In this document: piece by piece, positions 1-7,769 of the stretch | Position numbering within the stretch: the first letter of the stretch is position 1 | Layout of the letters: each line of letters opens with the position of its first letter | From: CAYMWF01 sp964394085 [NCBI: uncultured Gemmatimonadota bacterium] | Lineage (GTDB): Bacteria; GCA-2686955; CAYMWF01 | Length of the DNA stretch: 39,912 nucleotides | Assembly (NCBI GenBank): GCA_964394085.1 | Contig: CAYMWF010000045.1 | Span: forward strand, 1 to 39,912 | Direction: 5' to 3' | Position numbers and translations under genes: made by a program | Notes under the pieces: generated by a model | Database searches by the model: none | Told to the model about the DNA's origin: nothing | Seen by the model: only the letters and a program-made list of their open reading frames with translations

Positions 1-410
1 GCCCTGATGACGGGAAGCTCCCGGAGCCGCCGGCCTATATTCAGAAGGGCGTAAGCTTTCTTGGCGGCAATATCGCTCGCTTCTGCGGCATAAGCTATCA
101 CCGAGGAGTAACCCAGCTCCAGCCACAGCCGCCTTTCGTCTATCTCGGCCAGGTAGAATGCCGCCGCCGCTTCGCTCCTCTGCATGGTTTTCGCAGCGGA
201 TCTGAACCTTTTTTCGACTTCGATGCCGGGCAGACCGGTGCGGCATCGCATCGATAATGCGGCTTCGTTTCCCGGCAGGGCGGTGCTGACCTTGTTCGAT
301 TCTTCTACTTTGGCTCCCGGCAGCCACGTAGAACAAACCGACGGGTCACTAAGGATTTTTTCAGAGTCTAAGGCATTGAGAGTTTTTCTATCGATAGCTT
401 CCATTTTCAT
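1..410 (-). CDS. HNH-endonuclease-like protein, N-terminal part (runs off left edge)
   Basis: The minus frame is open from the ATG at 410 to the window edge, giving 136 codons. Residues from about 80 on contain YLAEIDERRLWLELGYSS and a helical stretch ending in RRLRELPVI. This matches the helical N-terminal region seen ahead of the HNH nuclease domain in many HNH endonuclease proteins of deltaproteobacteria and candidate phyla, by memory of the family. The HNH catalytic domain itself would lie outside the window, so the nuclease assignment is inferred. The start at 410 follows a purine-rich SD (AGGAAGGAAAGG) ending about 8 bases upstream. An in-frame ATG at 449 would add 13 residues but has no comparable SD. 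A strong promoter lies about 100 bases upstream. It could also be a related helical DNA-binding protein. Confidence 0.6.
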   Translation of the reverse strand, partial: MKMEAIDRKTLNALDSEKILSDPSVCSTWLPGAKVEESNKVSTALPGNEAALSMRCRTGLPGIEVEKRFRSAAKTMQRSEAAAAFYLAEIDERRLWLELGYSSVIAYAAEASDIAAKKAYALLNIGRRLRELPVIR

Positions 411-518
411 ATCAGATATCCTTTCCTTCCTGTTCCGCTCGTGTCTCATTGCGAAACTTAAAACAAGTGATTTTCACCTTTAATACGAAATTTCATCCAT
501 TCATCCATTGCATGGCCG

Positions 519-547
519 AATATATCACGAAAAACCGGGCTTGTCAA
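519..547 (-). promoter_or_regulatory. Sigma70-type promoter for the HNH-like gene
   Basis: Read on the minus strand, TTGACA (542-547) and TATATT (519-524) are separated by exactly 17 bases. The -35 is a perfect consensus and the -10 matches five of six positions. It points at the minus-strand gene starting at 410, leaving a leader of roughly 100 bases. This is the best-matching housekeeping promoter I found in the window. Confidence 0.72.
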
Positions 548-779
548 ATTATGCGATCGCGTAACGGTCTGTGCAGCAAGGAGTTACAGTGACACACAGA
601 AGGCTTCTGCTGCATTTTGAAGGGTTTTCAGGTGAAAAATGCCGGTAAGAGCTAGTTGAGCGGCTCAGAGGTGCCAAGAGGGGTCTTTACGGTGTTATTC
701 GGGGGAGGGTCTTGATCCGGACCATCCATGAAGTTTTTTTATTTTTTTCTAAAAATATTTCGTATGGCGCAGAAAACCC
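548..779. other. Non-coding stretch upstream of the repeat array
   Basis: No convincing gene. A 19-codon GTG frame at 589-648 has AAGGAG eight bases before it, but nothing else supports it. At 724-733 there is CCATCCATGAAG, a possible decayed copy of the repeat core found downstream, followed by a T/A-rich tract (about 732-762) that stands out from the GC-rich surroundings. Confidence 0.4.
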
Positions 780-832
780 AAACTGGATTCATGGGAGAAA
801 AAAATGACTCCCGATCGATCGGAGACCTGCTC

Positions 833-1332
833 CGGGCGGGTTCATGACCCGGACGGCGCCTGCCCCATCCGTGAAATTCTTCACGCGGAGAAAAGTCCCG
901 GCTGTCGGGGCGGGTTCCTGGCCCGGACGGCGCCTGCCCCATCCGTGAAATTCTTCACGCGGAGAAAAGTTCCGGCCGTTGGTGCGGGCTCCTGGCCCGG
1001 ACGGCGCCTGCTCCATCCGTGAAATTCTTCACAAGGAGAAAGGTACCGGCGGGCGGGGCTGGAGCCTGGTCCGGGCGGGTTCCTGGCCCGGACGGCGCCT
1101 GCTCCATCCGTGAAATTCTTCACAAGGAGAAAGGTACCGGCGGGCGGGGCTGGAGCCTGGTCCGGGCGGGTTCCTGGCCCAGGCTGCGCCTACTCTATCC
1201 GTGAAATTCTTCACACGGAGAAAAGTCCCGGCTGTCGGGGCGGGTTCCTGGTCCGGGTGGTTTCCCGATCCGGGCGGGTTCATGGTCAGGGTGGCGTCTG
1301 CCTCATCGGCGGGATCCTTCAGGCGGAGAAAT
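833..1332. repeat. Tandem repeat array, 74/91/108-bp units with a 14-bp inverted-repeat core
   Basis: The core GTGAAATTCTTCAC occurs five times, starting at 871, 945, 1019, 1110 and 1201, with a degraded sixth copy at about 1309. Spacings are 74, 74, 91, 91 and 108 bases, which differ by 17. The extra length comes from a 17-bp GC-rich sub-unit (type GGGCGGGTTCCTGGTCC). Each perfect copy is preceded by TCC and followed by two variable bases (GC, GC, AA, AA, AC) and then GGAGAAA, so TCC-GTGAA/TTCAC-nn-GGA can fold as a hairpin with a two-base bulge. A further degraded copy may lie at 781-805. Unit lengths are not multiples of three and open frames exist on both strands in several phases, so it does not look coding. 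The copies starting at 1019 and 1110 are identical over about 71 bases, a recent duplication. Confidence 0.85.
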
Positions 1333-1425
1333 AATATCTGCTGCCGCAGGGGATAGTGCCGGTTGCGGCGGCTTCTCCCCGGGTCCGGTAAACGAAGAAT
1401 CGAAACAGATGGAAATCGGTTGCTC

Positions 1426-1454
1426 TTGCATAAACTGCGAAACGGAAGTATTGT
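1426..1454 (+). promoter_or_regulatory. Candidate promoter for the carbamoyltransferase gene
   Basis: TTGCAT (1426-1431), a 17-base spacer and TATTGT (1449-1454) lie between the repeat array and the GTG start at 1495, giving a leader of roughly 34 bases. Matches to consensus are modest (3/6 and 4/6), so position and spacing carry most of the weight. Confidence 0.35.
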
Positions 1455-1494
1455 CTCTCATTCGTTTTTCGAGGGGTGCCGGAGGAGAAGCGGC

Positions 1495-3192
1495 GTGTAT
1501 GTTCTCGGTGTAACATGTTTCGGTCAACACGACTCGGGGGTGAGCCTGGTCAGGGACGGCAGGCTTATTTTTTCAGCCGAGGAGGAGCGTTACACCCGGA
1601 TCAGGCATGACAACCGGTTCCCGTCGAAAGGGCTTCGAGCCTGTCTCGCGCACGAGGGTATCGGGATCGAAGATCTCGATATCGTGGCTTTTTATTCGGA
1701 CCTGGCCCGTATTCCTGTAAATGCCCTGCGTCATATGGCGCGATATTTCCCGGCCTCGCTCCAGTTCATCCGTAAAACGGGGAATTATTTCGAGCATCGA
1801 TCCTTCTCAGGTATCCTGAGGAAGGATTACGGCTACCGGGGCGAAATAGTCACCCTTGCGCACCACATGTCGCACGCCGCATCCACCTTCTATACCTCTC
1901 CTTTCGACCAGGCGGCCATACTTTCGATCGATGGCACCGGCGAATGGGTCACCACGTGGATGGGGACCGGGACCGGAGTCACCATCCGGAATCTCCGCAC
2001 CATCCCCTTCCCCCACTCCCTCGGTAAGCTTTACGAAACGGTTACCGAGTTCCTGGGGTTCCGGCCCAACCACGGCGAAGGCAAGATCATGGGCCTGGCC
2101 AGCTACGGCGAGCCGGTTTATCGAAAAGAGTTCCGGAAGATTCTGCAGTTGACTCCCGACGGCGGCTACAGGCTGGATACCGGCTGGTTCAAATACCACC
2201 TCGGCAGCGACACCAGGTATTCGAAACGGTTCATCAAGGCTTTCGGAGCGCCGAGGACGCCCGGGTCGGCGCTTACGGACAGGGACAGAAATCTCGCCTC
2301 CTCGCTCCAGGATGCTCTCGAAGAGGCTGCGCTCCACGTAACGAGGCATCTAAGAATTCAGACCGGAGCCCGAATGTTGACCCTGGCCGGCGGAGTCGCC
2401 CTGAACAGCCTGATGAACCAGCGGATATTGGATGAAGCCGGATTCGAGGAAATCTTCATCTTTCCTTCCGCGAACGATCCGGGCACGTCGGCGGGCGCGG
2501 CTCTTCTCGCATATTACCGGAAAAGCGGCGACAAGGAGAGATATCCGCTCGAGCACGCGTTTCTCGGGGACGGTTTCAGCGAGGAGGAGATGAGGAATGC
2601 CCTGGAGGACGCCGGGCTGGGGTACTCGAAGGAGGGGGATCCTGCGGCAGCGTGCGCCGCCCTTCTCGCTGACGGGAAGATTGCCGGATGGTTTCAGGGG
2701 CGGATGGAGTTCGGTCCGCGGGCTCTCGGCAACAGAAGCATCCTGGCGGATCCGCGCAGGCCGGAAATGAAGGACATAATAAACAGCAAGGTCAAGCACA
2801 GGGAGTCGTTCAGACCCTTCGCCCCCGTTGTGCTGGAGGAAGACTGCGGACGTTTTTTCACTACCGATACACCTTCGCCTTACATGCTGCGGGTATATCC
2901 GGTGAAAGAGGAAGCCCGGCACCTGATTCCGGCGGTGACCCACGTGGACGGAACAGGGCGGGTCCAGACCATTACCCCCGACCAGAACCGGCTCTATTAC
3001 GAAGTCGTGAAAAAATTCGGTGAAATGACCGGCGTGCCGGTTCTGCTCAACACCTCTCTGAATATAAAGGGGGAACCGATCGTCCGCACACCCGGGGATG
3101 CCGTTGCTGCGTTTCTCGGGAGCGATATGGACGCCCTGTTCGTCGGCCCCTTCCTGACACGCAAGGACGCACGCCACCCGACCCCTTCCTGA
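1495..3192 (+). CDS. NodU/CmcH-family carbamoyltransferase
   Basis: This 565-residue protein has the usual length and two-part layout of the carbamoyltransferases that move a carbamoyl group from carbamoyl phosphate to a sugar or antibiotic hydroxyl. The N-terminal Kae1-like domain starts with VYVLGVTCFGQHDSGVSLV and has the metal-binding-type motif HHMSHA at residues 123-128, then SIDGTGEW. The C-terminal domain carries GRMEFGPRALGNRS near residues 402-415 and SFRPFAPVVLEED. The open frame extends upstream to 1363, but those codons encode an arginine-rich extension with no family similarity. The GTG at 1495 has GGAGGAG seven bases before it and begins exactly where family similarity begins. 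Neighbours do not name the substrate; a cell-surface or secreted glycan is a reasonable guess. The gene stands alone and faces a convergent gene 103 bases downstream. Confidence 0.92.
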   Translation: MYVLGVTCFGQHDSGVSLVRDGRLIFSAEEERYTRIRHDNRFPSKGLRACLAHEGIGIEDLDIVAFYSDLARIPVNALRHMARYFPASLQFIRKTGNYFEHRSFSGILRKDYGYRGEIVTLAHHMSHAASTFYTSPFDQAAILSIDGTGEWVTTWMGTGTGVTIRNLRTIPFPHSLGKLYETVTEFLGFRPNHGEGKIMGLASYGEPVYRKEFRKILQLTPDGGYRLDTGWFKYHLGSDTRYSKRFIKAFGAPRTPGSALTDRDRNLASSLQDALEEAALHVTRHLRIQTGARMLTLAGGVALNSLMNQRILDEAGFEEIFIFPSANDPGTSAGAALLAYYRKSGDKERYPLEHAFLGDGFSEEEMRNALEDAGLGYSKEGDPAAACAALLADGKIAGWFQGRMEFGPRALGNRSILADPRRPEMKDIINSKVKHRESFRPFAPVVLEEDCGRFFTTDTPSPYMLRVYPVKEEARHLIPAVTHVDGTGRVQTITPDQNRLYYEVVKKFGEMTGVPVLLNTSLNIKGEPIVRTPGDAVAAFLGSDMDALFVGPFLTRKDARHPTPS

Positions 3193-3295
3193 CATGGGGA
3201 GGCGGACGGCCGGCCCCATCCCGACACAGCGACCAATTTATTTCGACCCACGCCTTCAAATCTCTGATCGAACCCGGCGACGCAGGTTCACCCGG

Positions 3296-4819
3296 TCAGG
3301 GCGCAACAACCTCCACCTCGAAGTAAGAACTCGACACGAATGCGGCGTCGAGGAAGATCTCGACCTCAATCGTATACAGGCCCAGGGGAGCCGCCGTCGG
3401 CACGGGCTGCGAAACCGACGTTGAAACGCTTTCGCCGGGATTGACAGTCAAATCGGATCCGGAATAGAGCGGTTTGATCAATGATGCCGGGCCGGTGATG
3501 ACCATCCGGGCTTCATCGAATGCGGCGGGATCCGCACCCGTATTCTCAACCCCGGCCGTGAACCCGAGAACTCCGCCGATTTCGACGGCGGCGGGGTAAT
3601 CCTCCAGGAATACTTCAAGCCCGCCGGTGCCGCCGATGGTTATCGGGTAGGAAACGTAGTTGTTGGTTTCGTCCGATTCTTCCACCTGGTCGGTTTCATC
3701 CAGCAGTGGCCCGATGAAATATTCGCCGGGCACCACGTCTCCGGGGATGGCCATGGCGAGAAGAAGCCACACATCGACCACCTCTCCCGGCGCCAGGGGA
3801 TCCACGTGCTCGCGCCCCCCGATAAGAAGCCGGTCCGAGTAGGTGATGACCGGATCTTCGGAGATATAGATTCCAATACTGAAGTCGCCCGAATTGGCGT
3901 CTCCCTGGTTGCCGACGAACAGGTCCATCTGGTCCCCGACGGCTTCACCGGGCTCCGCCTGGGAGGGGGCCGTAAAGGAATCTACGTACAGGTCCGGCAG
4001 CTCGGTGCCTATATATATAGGATATGACAAGTAATTATTGTATTCATCTGCTTCTTCCACTGCGTCGAACTCATCCAGAAGAACCCCGATGTAATATGGC
4101 CCGGGCACCAGCCCCGCCGGGATCGCCATGCCGGAATAAAGCGCCACTTCTTCCACCGTGCCGGCCGTGATGGGTCCCGCGTTCTCCCGGCCGCCCAGGA
4201 GGAGGTTGTCGGAGGTGGTGATGACTTCATCGTCCGAAATATAGATGCCCACGGAAAAGATGCCCGCATCTTCGTAGCCCTGGTTGCCGGCGAAAAGGGT
4301 CATCAGGTCCCCTATCGCCTCGCCGGGATCGGCCTGGGACGGCGCCGTGAATGTTTCGACATAAAGCTCGGGCAGCGCGCCTATCGATATGGGATTCGAA
4401 TAATCGTTGTTCTGCTCGTCCGACTCTTCAACGGTATCGAGTTCGTCCAGCAGCGGCCCGATATAATAATCGCCCGGCGCCAGGTGGGTGGGGATTCGCA
4501 TGGCGAGAAGGAGCCAGATATCCTCCACCTGGCCCGCCTCGATCAGATCCACATGCTCGCGCCCTCCGATCAGAAGCTCATCGGACCCGGTGATGACCGG
4601 ATCCACTGATATGTATATTCCGACCGAGAAATCGATCGCGTCTTCATCTCCCTGGTTGCCTGCGAACAGGTCCAGCCGGGAGCCGACGACTTCCCCGGGG
4701 TTCGCGGCAGCGGGTGAAGTGAACGAATCGACGTACAGGTCGGGAAGGGCGTTCGCTGAACCCGAAAGGAGTATGGAAATCAGTACAAACGAGACTAAGA
4801 GGCAGGACAATCTTTTCAT
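3296..4819 (-). CDS. Exported protein with three CARDB repeats
   Basis: A 507-residue protein with a Sec signal peptide (residues 1-24, ending SANA). Three tandem CARDB-type units of about 124 residues follow, starting near residues 25, 149 and 273. Each opens with LPxLYVxxFTxP and closes with DExDxVEExDExNNYxSxPIxIG. CARDB is an immunoglobulin-like fold linked to adhesion. The last 110 residues form a different beta-rich module with ENTG, a proline-glycine turn and APLGLYTIEVEI, resembling C-terminal modules of the subtilase at 23138 and the protein at 38237. The start has GGAG eight bases upstream. The gene follows the propeller gene with a 70-base gap and is probably co-transcribed. No catalytic motif is visible; a surface adhesion or structural role is inferred. 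Confidence 0.88.
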   Translation of the reverse strand: MKRLSCLLVSFVLISILLSGSANALPDLYVDSFTSPAAANPGEVVGSRLDLFAGNQGDEDAIDFSVGIYISVDPVITGSDELLIGGREHVDLIEAGQVEDIWLLLAMRIPTHLAPGDYYIGPLLDELDTVEESDEQNNDYSNPISIGALPELYVETFTAPSQADPGEAIGDLMTLFAGNQGYEDAGIFSVGIYISDDEVITTSDNLLLGGRENAGPITAGTVEEVALYSGMAIPAGLVPGPYYIGVLLDEFDAVEEADEYNNYLSYPIYIGTELPDLYVDSFTAPSQAEPGEAVGDQMDLFVGNQGDANSGDFSIGIYISEDPVITYSDRLLIGGREHVDPLAPGEVVDVWLLLAMAIPGDVVPGEYFIGPLLDETDQVEESDETNNYVSYPITIGGTGGLEVFLEDYPAAVEIGGVLGFTAGVENTGADPAAFDEARMVITGPASLIKPLYSGSDLTVNPGESVSTSVSQPVPTAAPLGLYTIEVEIFLDAAFVSSSYFEVEVVAP

Positions 4820-4889
4820 TTCATTCTCCAGTTATATTGACGAGATTGATTCAGCCGGTGCAGGTCGGTGCAGCCGGCACAACCTGTCT

Positions 4890-7547
4890 TTAATCAAAAT
4901 CAAGCCGGCGGATCTTGCCGCTCCAGCCCGTAGTGTAGAGAGTATCTTTCACCGCGACGCCTATCTGCGGATTATGAAGAGTCGGAATGTCCGGATCGCC
5001 CCAGCCGGGCATCTGGGTGGTCCAGTCCGAACCGCACTCCACGGCGGGATAAAACCCGGTGCAGACGCTGGTATGCGAGTGATCCTCCCAGTCGATTTCG
5101 ATCGCGAATCGCCAGACACCGAGCTCTTCCCTGATCACGTAAACGGTATTATCGTCCCCGAAGGCGATATCGGTGAACGTCGCATCCCAGGACGGATCCC
5201 ACGGCTCGAAATTCTCAACCGGGATTTCGATATGGTCCAGAGCCTTCCAGGTGAACATGCTGTTGAGGGTCTCCACCCAGGAAACATGAAATACCAGCGC
5301 TCCTTTCGTGGTCGCAAGACCGACCAGGCCGGAGGGAGTCACTTTCATACCAGGAACGAAGGCCCAGAGAAGACATTCCAGGTGGTTTTCCTTCTCTATC
5401 GAAATCGGCCTTCCCGGGTCGTTCCTGTCCGGCACGCCTTCAGGGTAGTCGACGCCGTATACATAGAGTCCGTGACCCACACCGCCAAGAAGATTGGCGT
5501 TGGCGCTTATCAATATTTTCTGATCGCCGCCGTCCGAGCAGCGGGCTATCTTCGTCGGATACCTCCACACACCGAAATCGTCGGCTGCGAAACCGCGGGT
5601 TCTGCAACTGTCGTGCAGGGTGATGCTCGGCTCCCAGGGCGACACGATGAATGCTCGAAATCCGCCCGGCCCGGTCGTCATGTAGACGAGATCATCTTCC
5701 GACCAGTCGATATCGGTCATGCATCCGAACAGGGGCGGCTCGCCCGGAGGGTTGAATACTTCCGACATGGCCACCGGTTCGAGATTTTCCCCGGTTTCGT
5801 GGTAGAGGAGCCCGCAGGCCTTGTCCCCCCAGTCGAAAGCTTCATCATGGCCCCCCGCGACTATCACGGTTCCCAGCCCCGGTTCTTCCTTCGCCCAGAT
5901 GCTGGTGATCGGAACGGGCTGCGGATGTTCGTCGGTCCAGTCCCATTCGACGTATCGCCATTCATCCCTGTCCGCCAGATCGAACCTGTTCGCGCTCCAG
6001 GGGCCGCTTCCCCTTCCCACGAGGTAGATGCGATCGTCTTTTATGAACAGGCCGTGGGACCATGCACCGGAAGGCAGCTGCTGGTAGCCCTCGGGAGAAT
6101 GGATGACCGGCGGGGAGCCTTCCTCATAATAGTACGTGAGGAAGCCGCCCCACTCGTCCGCCACGAAAATCCTGCCGTCATAACCGGAGACGGGCTCCGC
6201 AAAACCGGTAACGTCGAATGCCCAGTCGAGGGTGTTCACGGCCGGATCGGGAAAGTCGACCGGATTGAATGTATTCCATAGAAAAACGTTCGGATCGGAG
6301 CCGAACCAGGATGATCCGACCGTCACGCTGTCGCTTACGACGCGGACCCTGTTGGTCGTCGTTTCGGTGTCAATGACCATGTCGAGATAGAAATGATCCG
6401 CCCCCGGCAAAAGCCTGAATGCCTGGAAACTTTCCGTTTCCGGGAACATGGCGGTCGCCCACAGGAGATCGTCTATTGCGTCCATGTCGTAGATCGCGTG
6501 ACGCCCGAGATCCTCCCTGTGATTGAGAACCGGGTTGTACAGGTCCGAAATATCGATTTCCAGCAGATACTTGCCATATCCGAAGAATGTTTCGAAACCC
6601 GCCACGTACGCTTTCGGATTCAGCGGATCCAGGACGATCGCCGTCTGCCTCTCGGCCGGCGCTACGGTCCGGGTGAACGGGCCGAGCCTCAGGAGCTCCC
6701 CCGATTCGAACCTGTATAAGTGGACCCGCAGCTGATCGGAACCCGCCGCCGGCCGGTGCTCGCTGAGGGCGACGAGGAGGCCGGATCCCGGGAGAGCGCC
6801 GTCATACCTGACGTCGACGGAAAAACAGTTCCCGCAGGCCACTGCAGCGGCCCATTCCGCGCCACCGCTCCGGAGATGTTCCGTTTCGAAAATATAGAGA
6901 CCGTGATCGCCGGCGATGAAGAGATATCCGTCGAAAACGTTCAGCTCCCCCACCCTCTGCGGCAATTGAACCTGGCCGCGGTATTCATGCGGTCCTTCCT
7001 CTGCCAGCTCATAGGTGGACAGGGTTTCGAAACCGGACAGGCAATAGAGACCGGAGCCGTCGGTTTCAACCAGGAAGGCGGGGCCGAGAAGTCCGGTGTC
7101 GCCGATTTCACCTCCCCAGGGCTCGTACTGCCCGTCGGGAAGCTCCCTCTCTACGGAGAATCCGATATCATTCGATTTCACCTGTCCGGAGGTTCTGATG
7201 TACAGGTTTCCGGAGTATCCGTCTCCCGGAACCGGAAAAGTGACTTTCTTGTCCGACCAGGCGACCGGATCGATCTTCAATCCCGAAAGAACCACGTAAC
7301 CGGGATCGCCGCCGAAACCCCATCCGTAAACGGAAACTTCCTCACCCGGGGCAGCGGCCGCCGGCGAGAGAGCCTTTATCGTGCAGCCTTCCATCTCGAA
7401 CCATGTCAGTTCCGGGCCGTCCTCGAGGTTTGTTCGCGGCACCCCGGACCATCGGGCGTTTAATCCGCCCGCCGGGAGCAGCAGCGCTACAATCAGGAAA
7501 ACAACGGTCAGTAGCGACCCGCCGCCTGCGAGTTTCAGCTTCATCAT
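4890..7547 (-). CDS. Exported IPT/TIG domain plus beta-propeller-like protein
   Basis: An 885-residue protein starting at the first of two adjacent ATGs (7547, 7544), with GGAGGAG seven bases upstream. The longer frame to 7580 lacks an SD and puts charged residues before the signal peptide. Residues 1-31 are a signal peptide with a long hydrophobic core. About 55-135 is an IPT/TIG Ig-like domain (IKALSPAAAAPGEEVSVYG, with VVLSGLKIDPVAWSDKKVTF). The rest is repeating beta-strand sequence of the LVIVD or propeller kind, with short units such as VFDGYLFIAGDHGLYIFE. No lipobox or catalytic motif was seen. It is probably surface-exposed or secreted and shares an operon with the CARDB protein downstream. 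Confidence is high that it is a real exported protein and lower for the exact fold. Confidence 0.85.
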   Translation of the reverse strand: MMKLKLAGGGSLLTVVFLIVALLLPAGGLNARWSGVPRTNLEDGPELTWFEMEGCTIKALSPAAAAPGEEVSVYGWGFGGDPGYVVLSGLKIDPVAWSDKKVTFPVPGDGYSGNLYIRTSGQVKSNDIGFSVERELPDGQYEPWGGEIGDTGLLGPAFLVETDGSGLYCLSGFETLSTYELAEEGPHEYRGQVQLPQRVGELNVFDGYLFIAGDHGLYIFETEHLRSGGAEWAAAVACGNCFSVDVRYDGALPGSGLLVALSEHRPAAGSDQLRVHLYRFESGELLRLGPFTRTVAPAERQTAIVLDPLNPKAYVAGFETFFGYGKYLLEIDISDLYNPVLNHREDLGRHAIYDMDAIDDLLWATAMFPETESFQAFRLLPGADHFYLDMVIDTETTTNRVRVVSDSVTVGSSWFGSDPNVFLWNTFNPVDFPDPAVNTLDWAFDVTGFAEPVSGYDGRIFVADEWGGFLTYYYEEGSPPVIHSPEGYQQLPSGAWSHGLFIKDDRIYLVGRGSGPWSANRFDLADRDEWRYVEWDWTDEHPQPVPITSIWAKEEPGLGTVIVAGGHDEAFDWGDKACGLLYHETGENLEPVAMSEVFNPPGEPPLFGCMTDIDWSEDDLVYMTTGPGGFRAFIVSPWEPSITLHDSCRTRGFAADDFGVWRYPTKIARCSDGGDQKILISANANLLGGVGHGLYVYGVDYPEGVPDRNDPGRPISIEKENHLECLLWAFVPGMKVTPSGLVGLATTKGALVFHVSWVETLNSMFTWKALDHIEIPVENFEPWDPSWDATFTDIAFGDDNTVYVIREELGVWRFAIEIDWEDHSHTSVCTGFYPAVECGSDWTTQMPGWGDPDIPTLHNPQIGVAVKDTLYTTGWSGKIRRLDFD

Positions 7548-7696
7548 GTTTTCTCTCCTCCAGTGCCGGGTGTTCAGCACGGGGTTCTGTTTTCAGCCTG
7601 CATTCGCGAACCATCTGCCTGGCGATCGGGCGCGCCAAAAAACCTGCCCCGGCGTGGTCCGCTCCGAAGTTTTGAACCGAGGCAAGCCGCTGATCA

Positions 7697-7702
7697 ATTA
7701 TA
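7697..7702 (-). promoter_or_regulatory. Candidate -10 element upstream of the IPT/TIG gene
   Basis: A perfect TATAAT on the minus strand lies about 150 bases before the start at 7547. The best -35 at proper spacing is only TTTATC, so this is a weak to moderate promoter candidate. It suggests that the propeller/CARDB pair is transcribed independently of the radical SAM gene further upstream. Confidence 0.35.
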
Positions 7703-7769
7703 ATGCCTTTTGGGTCCGGGATAAAGAAAATGAAGGGCTTCGACGGATTTTTCCCCGGGGGACATGGAT

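Noticed and set aside
589-648. A 19-codon GTG frame with AAGGAG upstream
   Set aside because: Too short, no similarity I can recognise, no clear promoter; a chance SD is likely.
833-1332. CRISPR array
   Set aside because: The sequences between the cores are near-identical to each other rather than unique spacers, spacing is uneven, and there are no cas genes.
789-1334. Overlapping open frames of 60-84 codons on both strands
   Set aside because: They follow the tandem repeat; unit lengths of 74, 91 and 108 are mostly not multiples of three and frames are open in several phases, so they are by-products of GC-rich repeats.
3194-3219. ATGGGG/CCCCAT inverted repeat after the carbamoyltransferase
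   Set aside because: Short arms, 14-base loop and no T-tract; not enough to call a terminator.
4488-6281. Long plus-strand frame of 597 codons
   Set aside because: It lies antisense to the CARDB and IPT/TIG genes, has no SD or domain, and is rich in Arg/Pro/Ser as expected for a shadow frame of GC-rich coding DNA.
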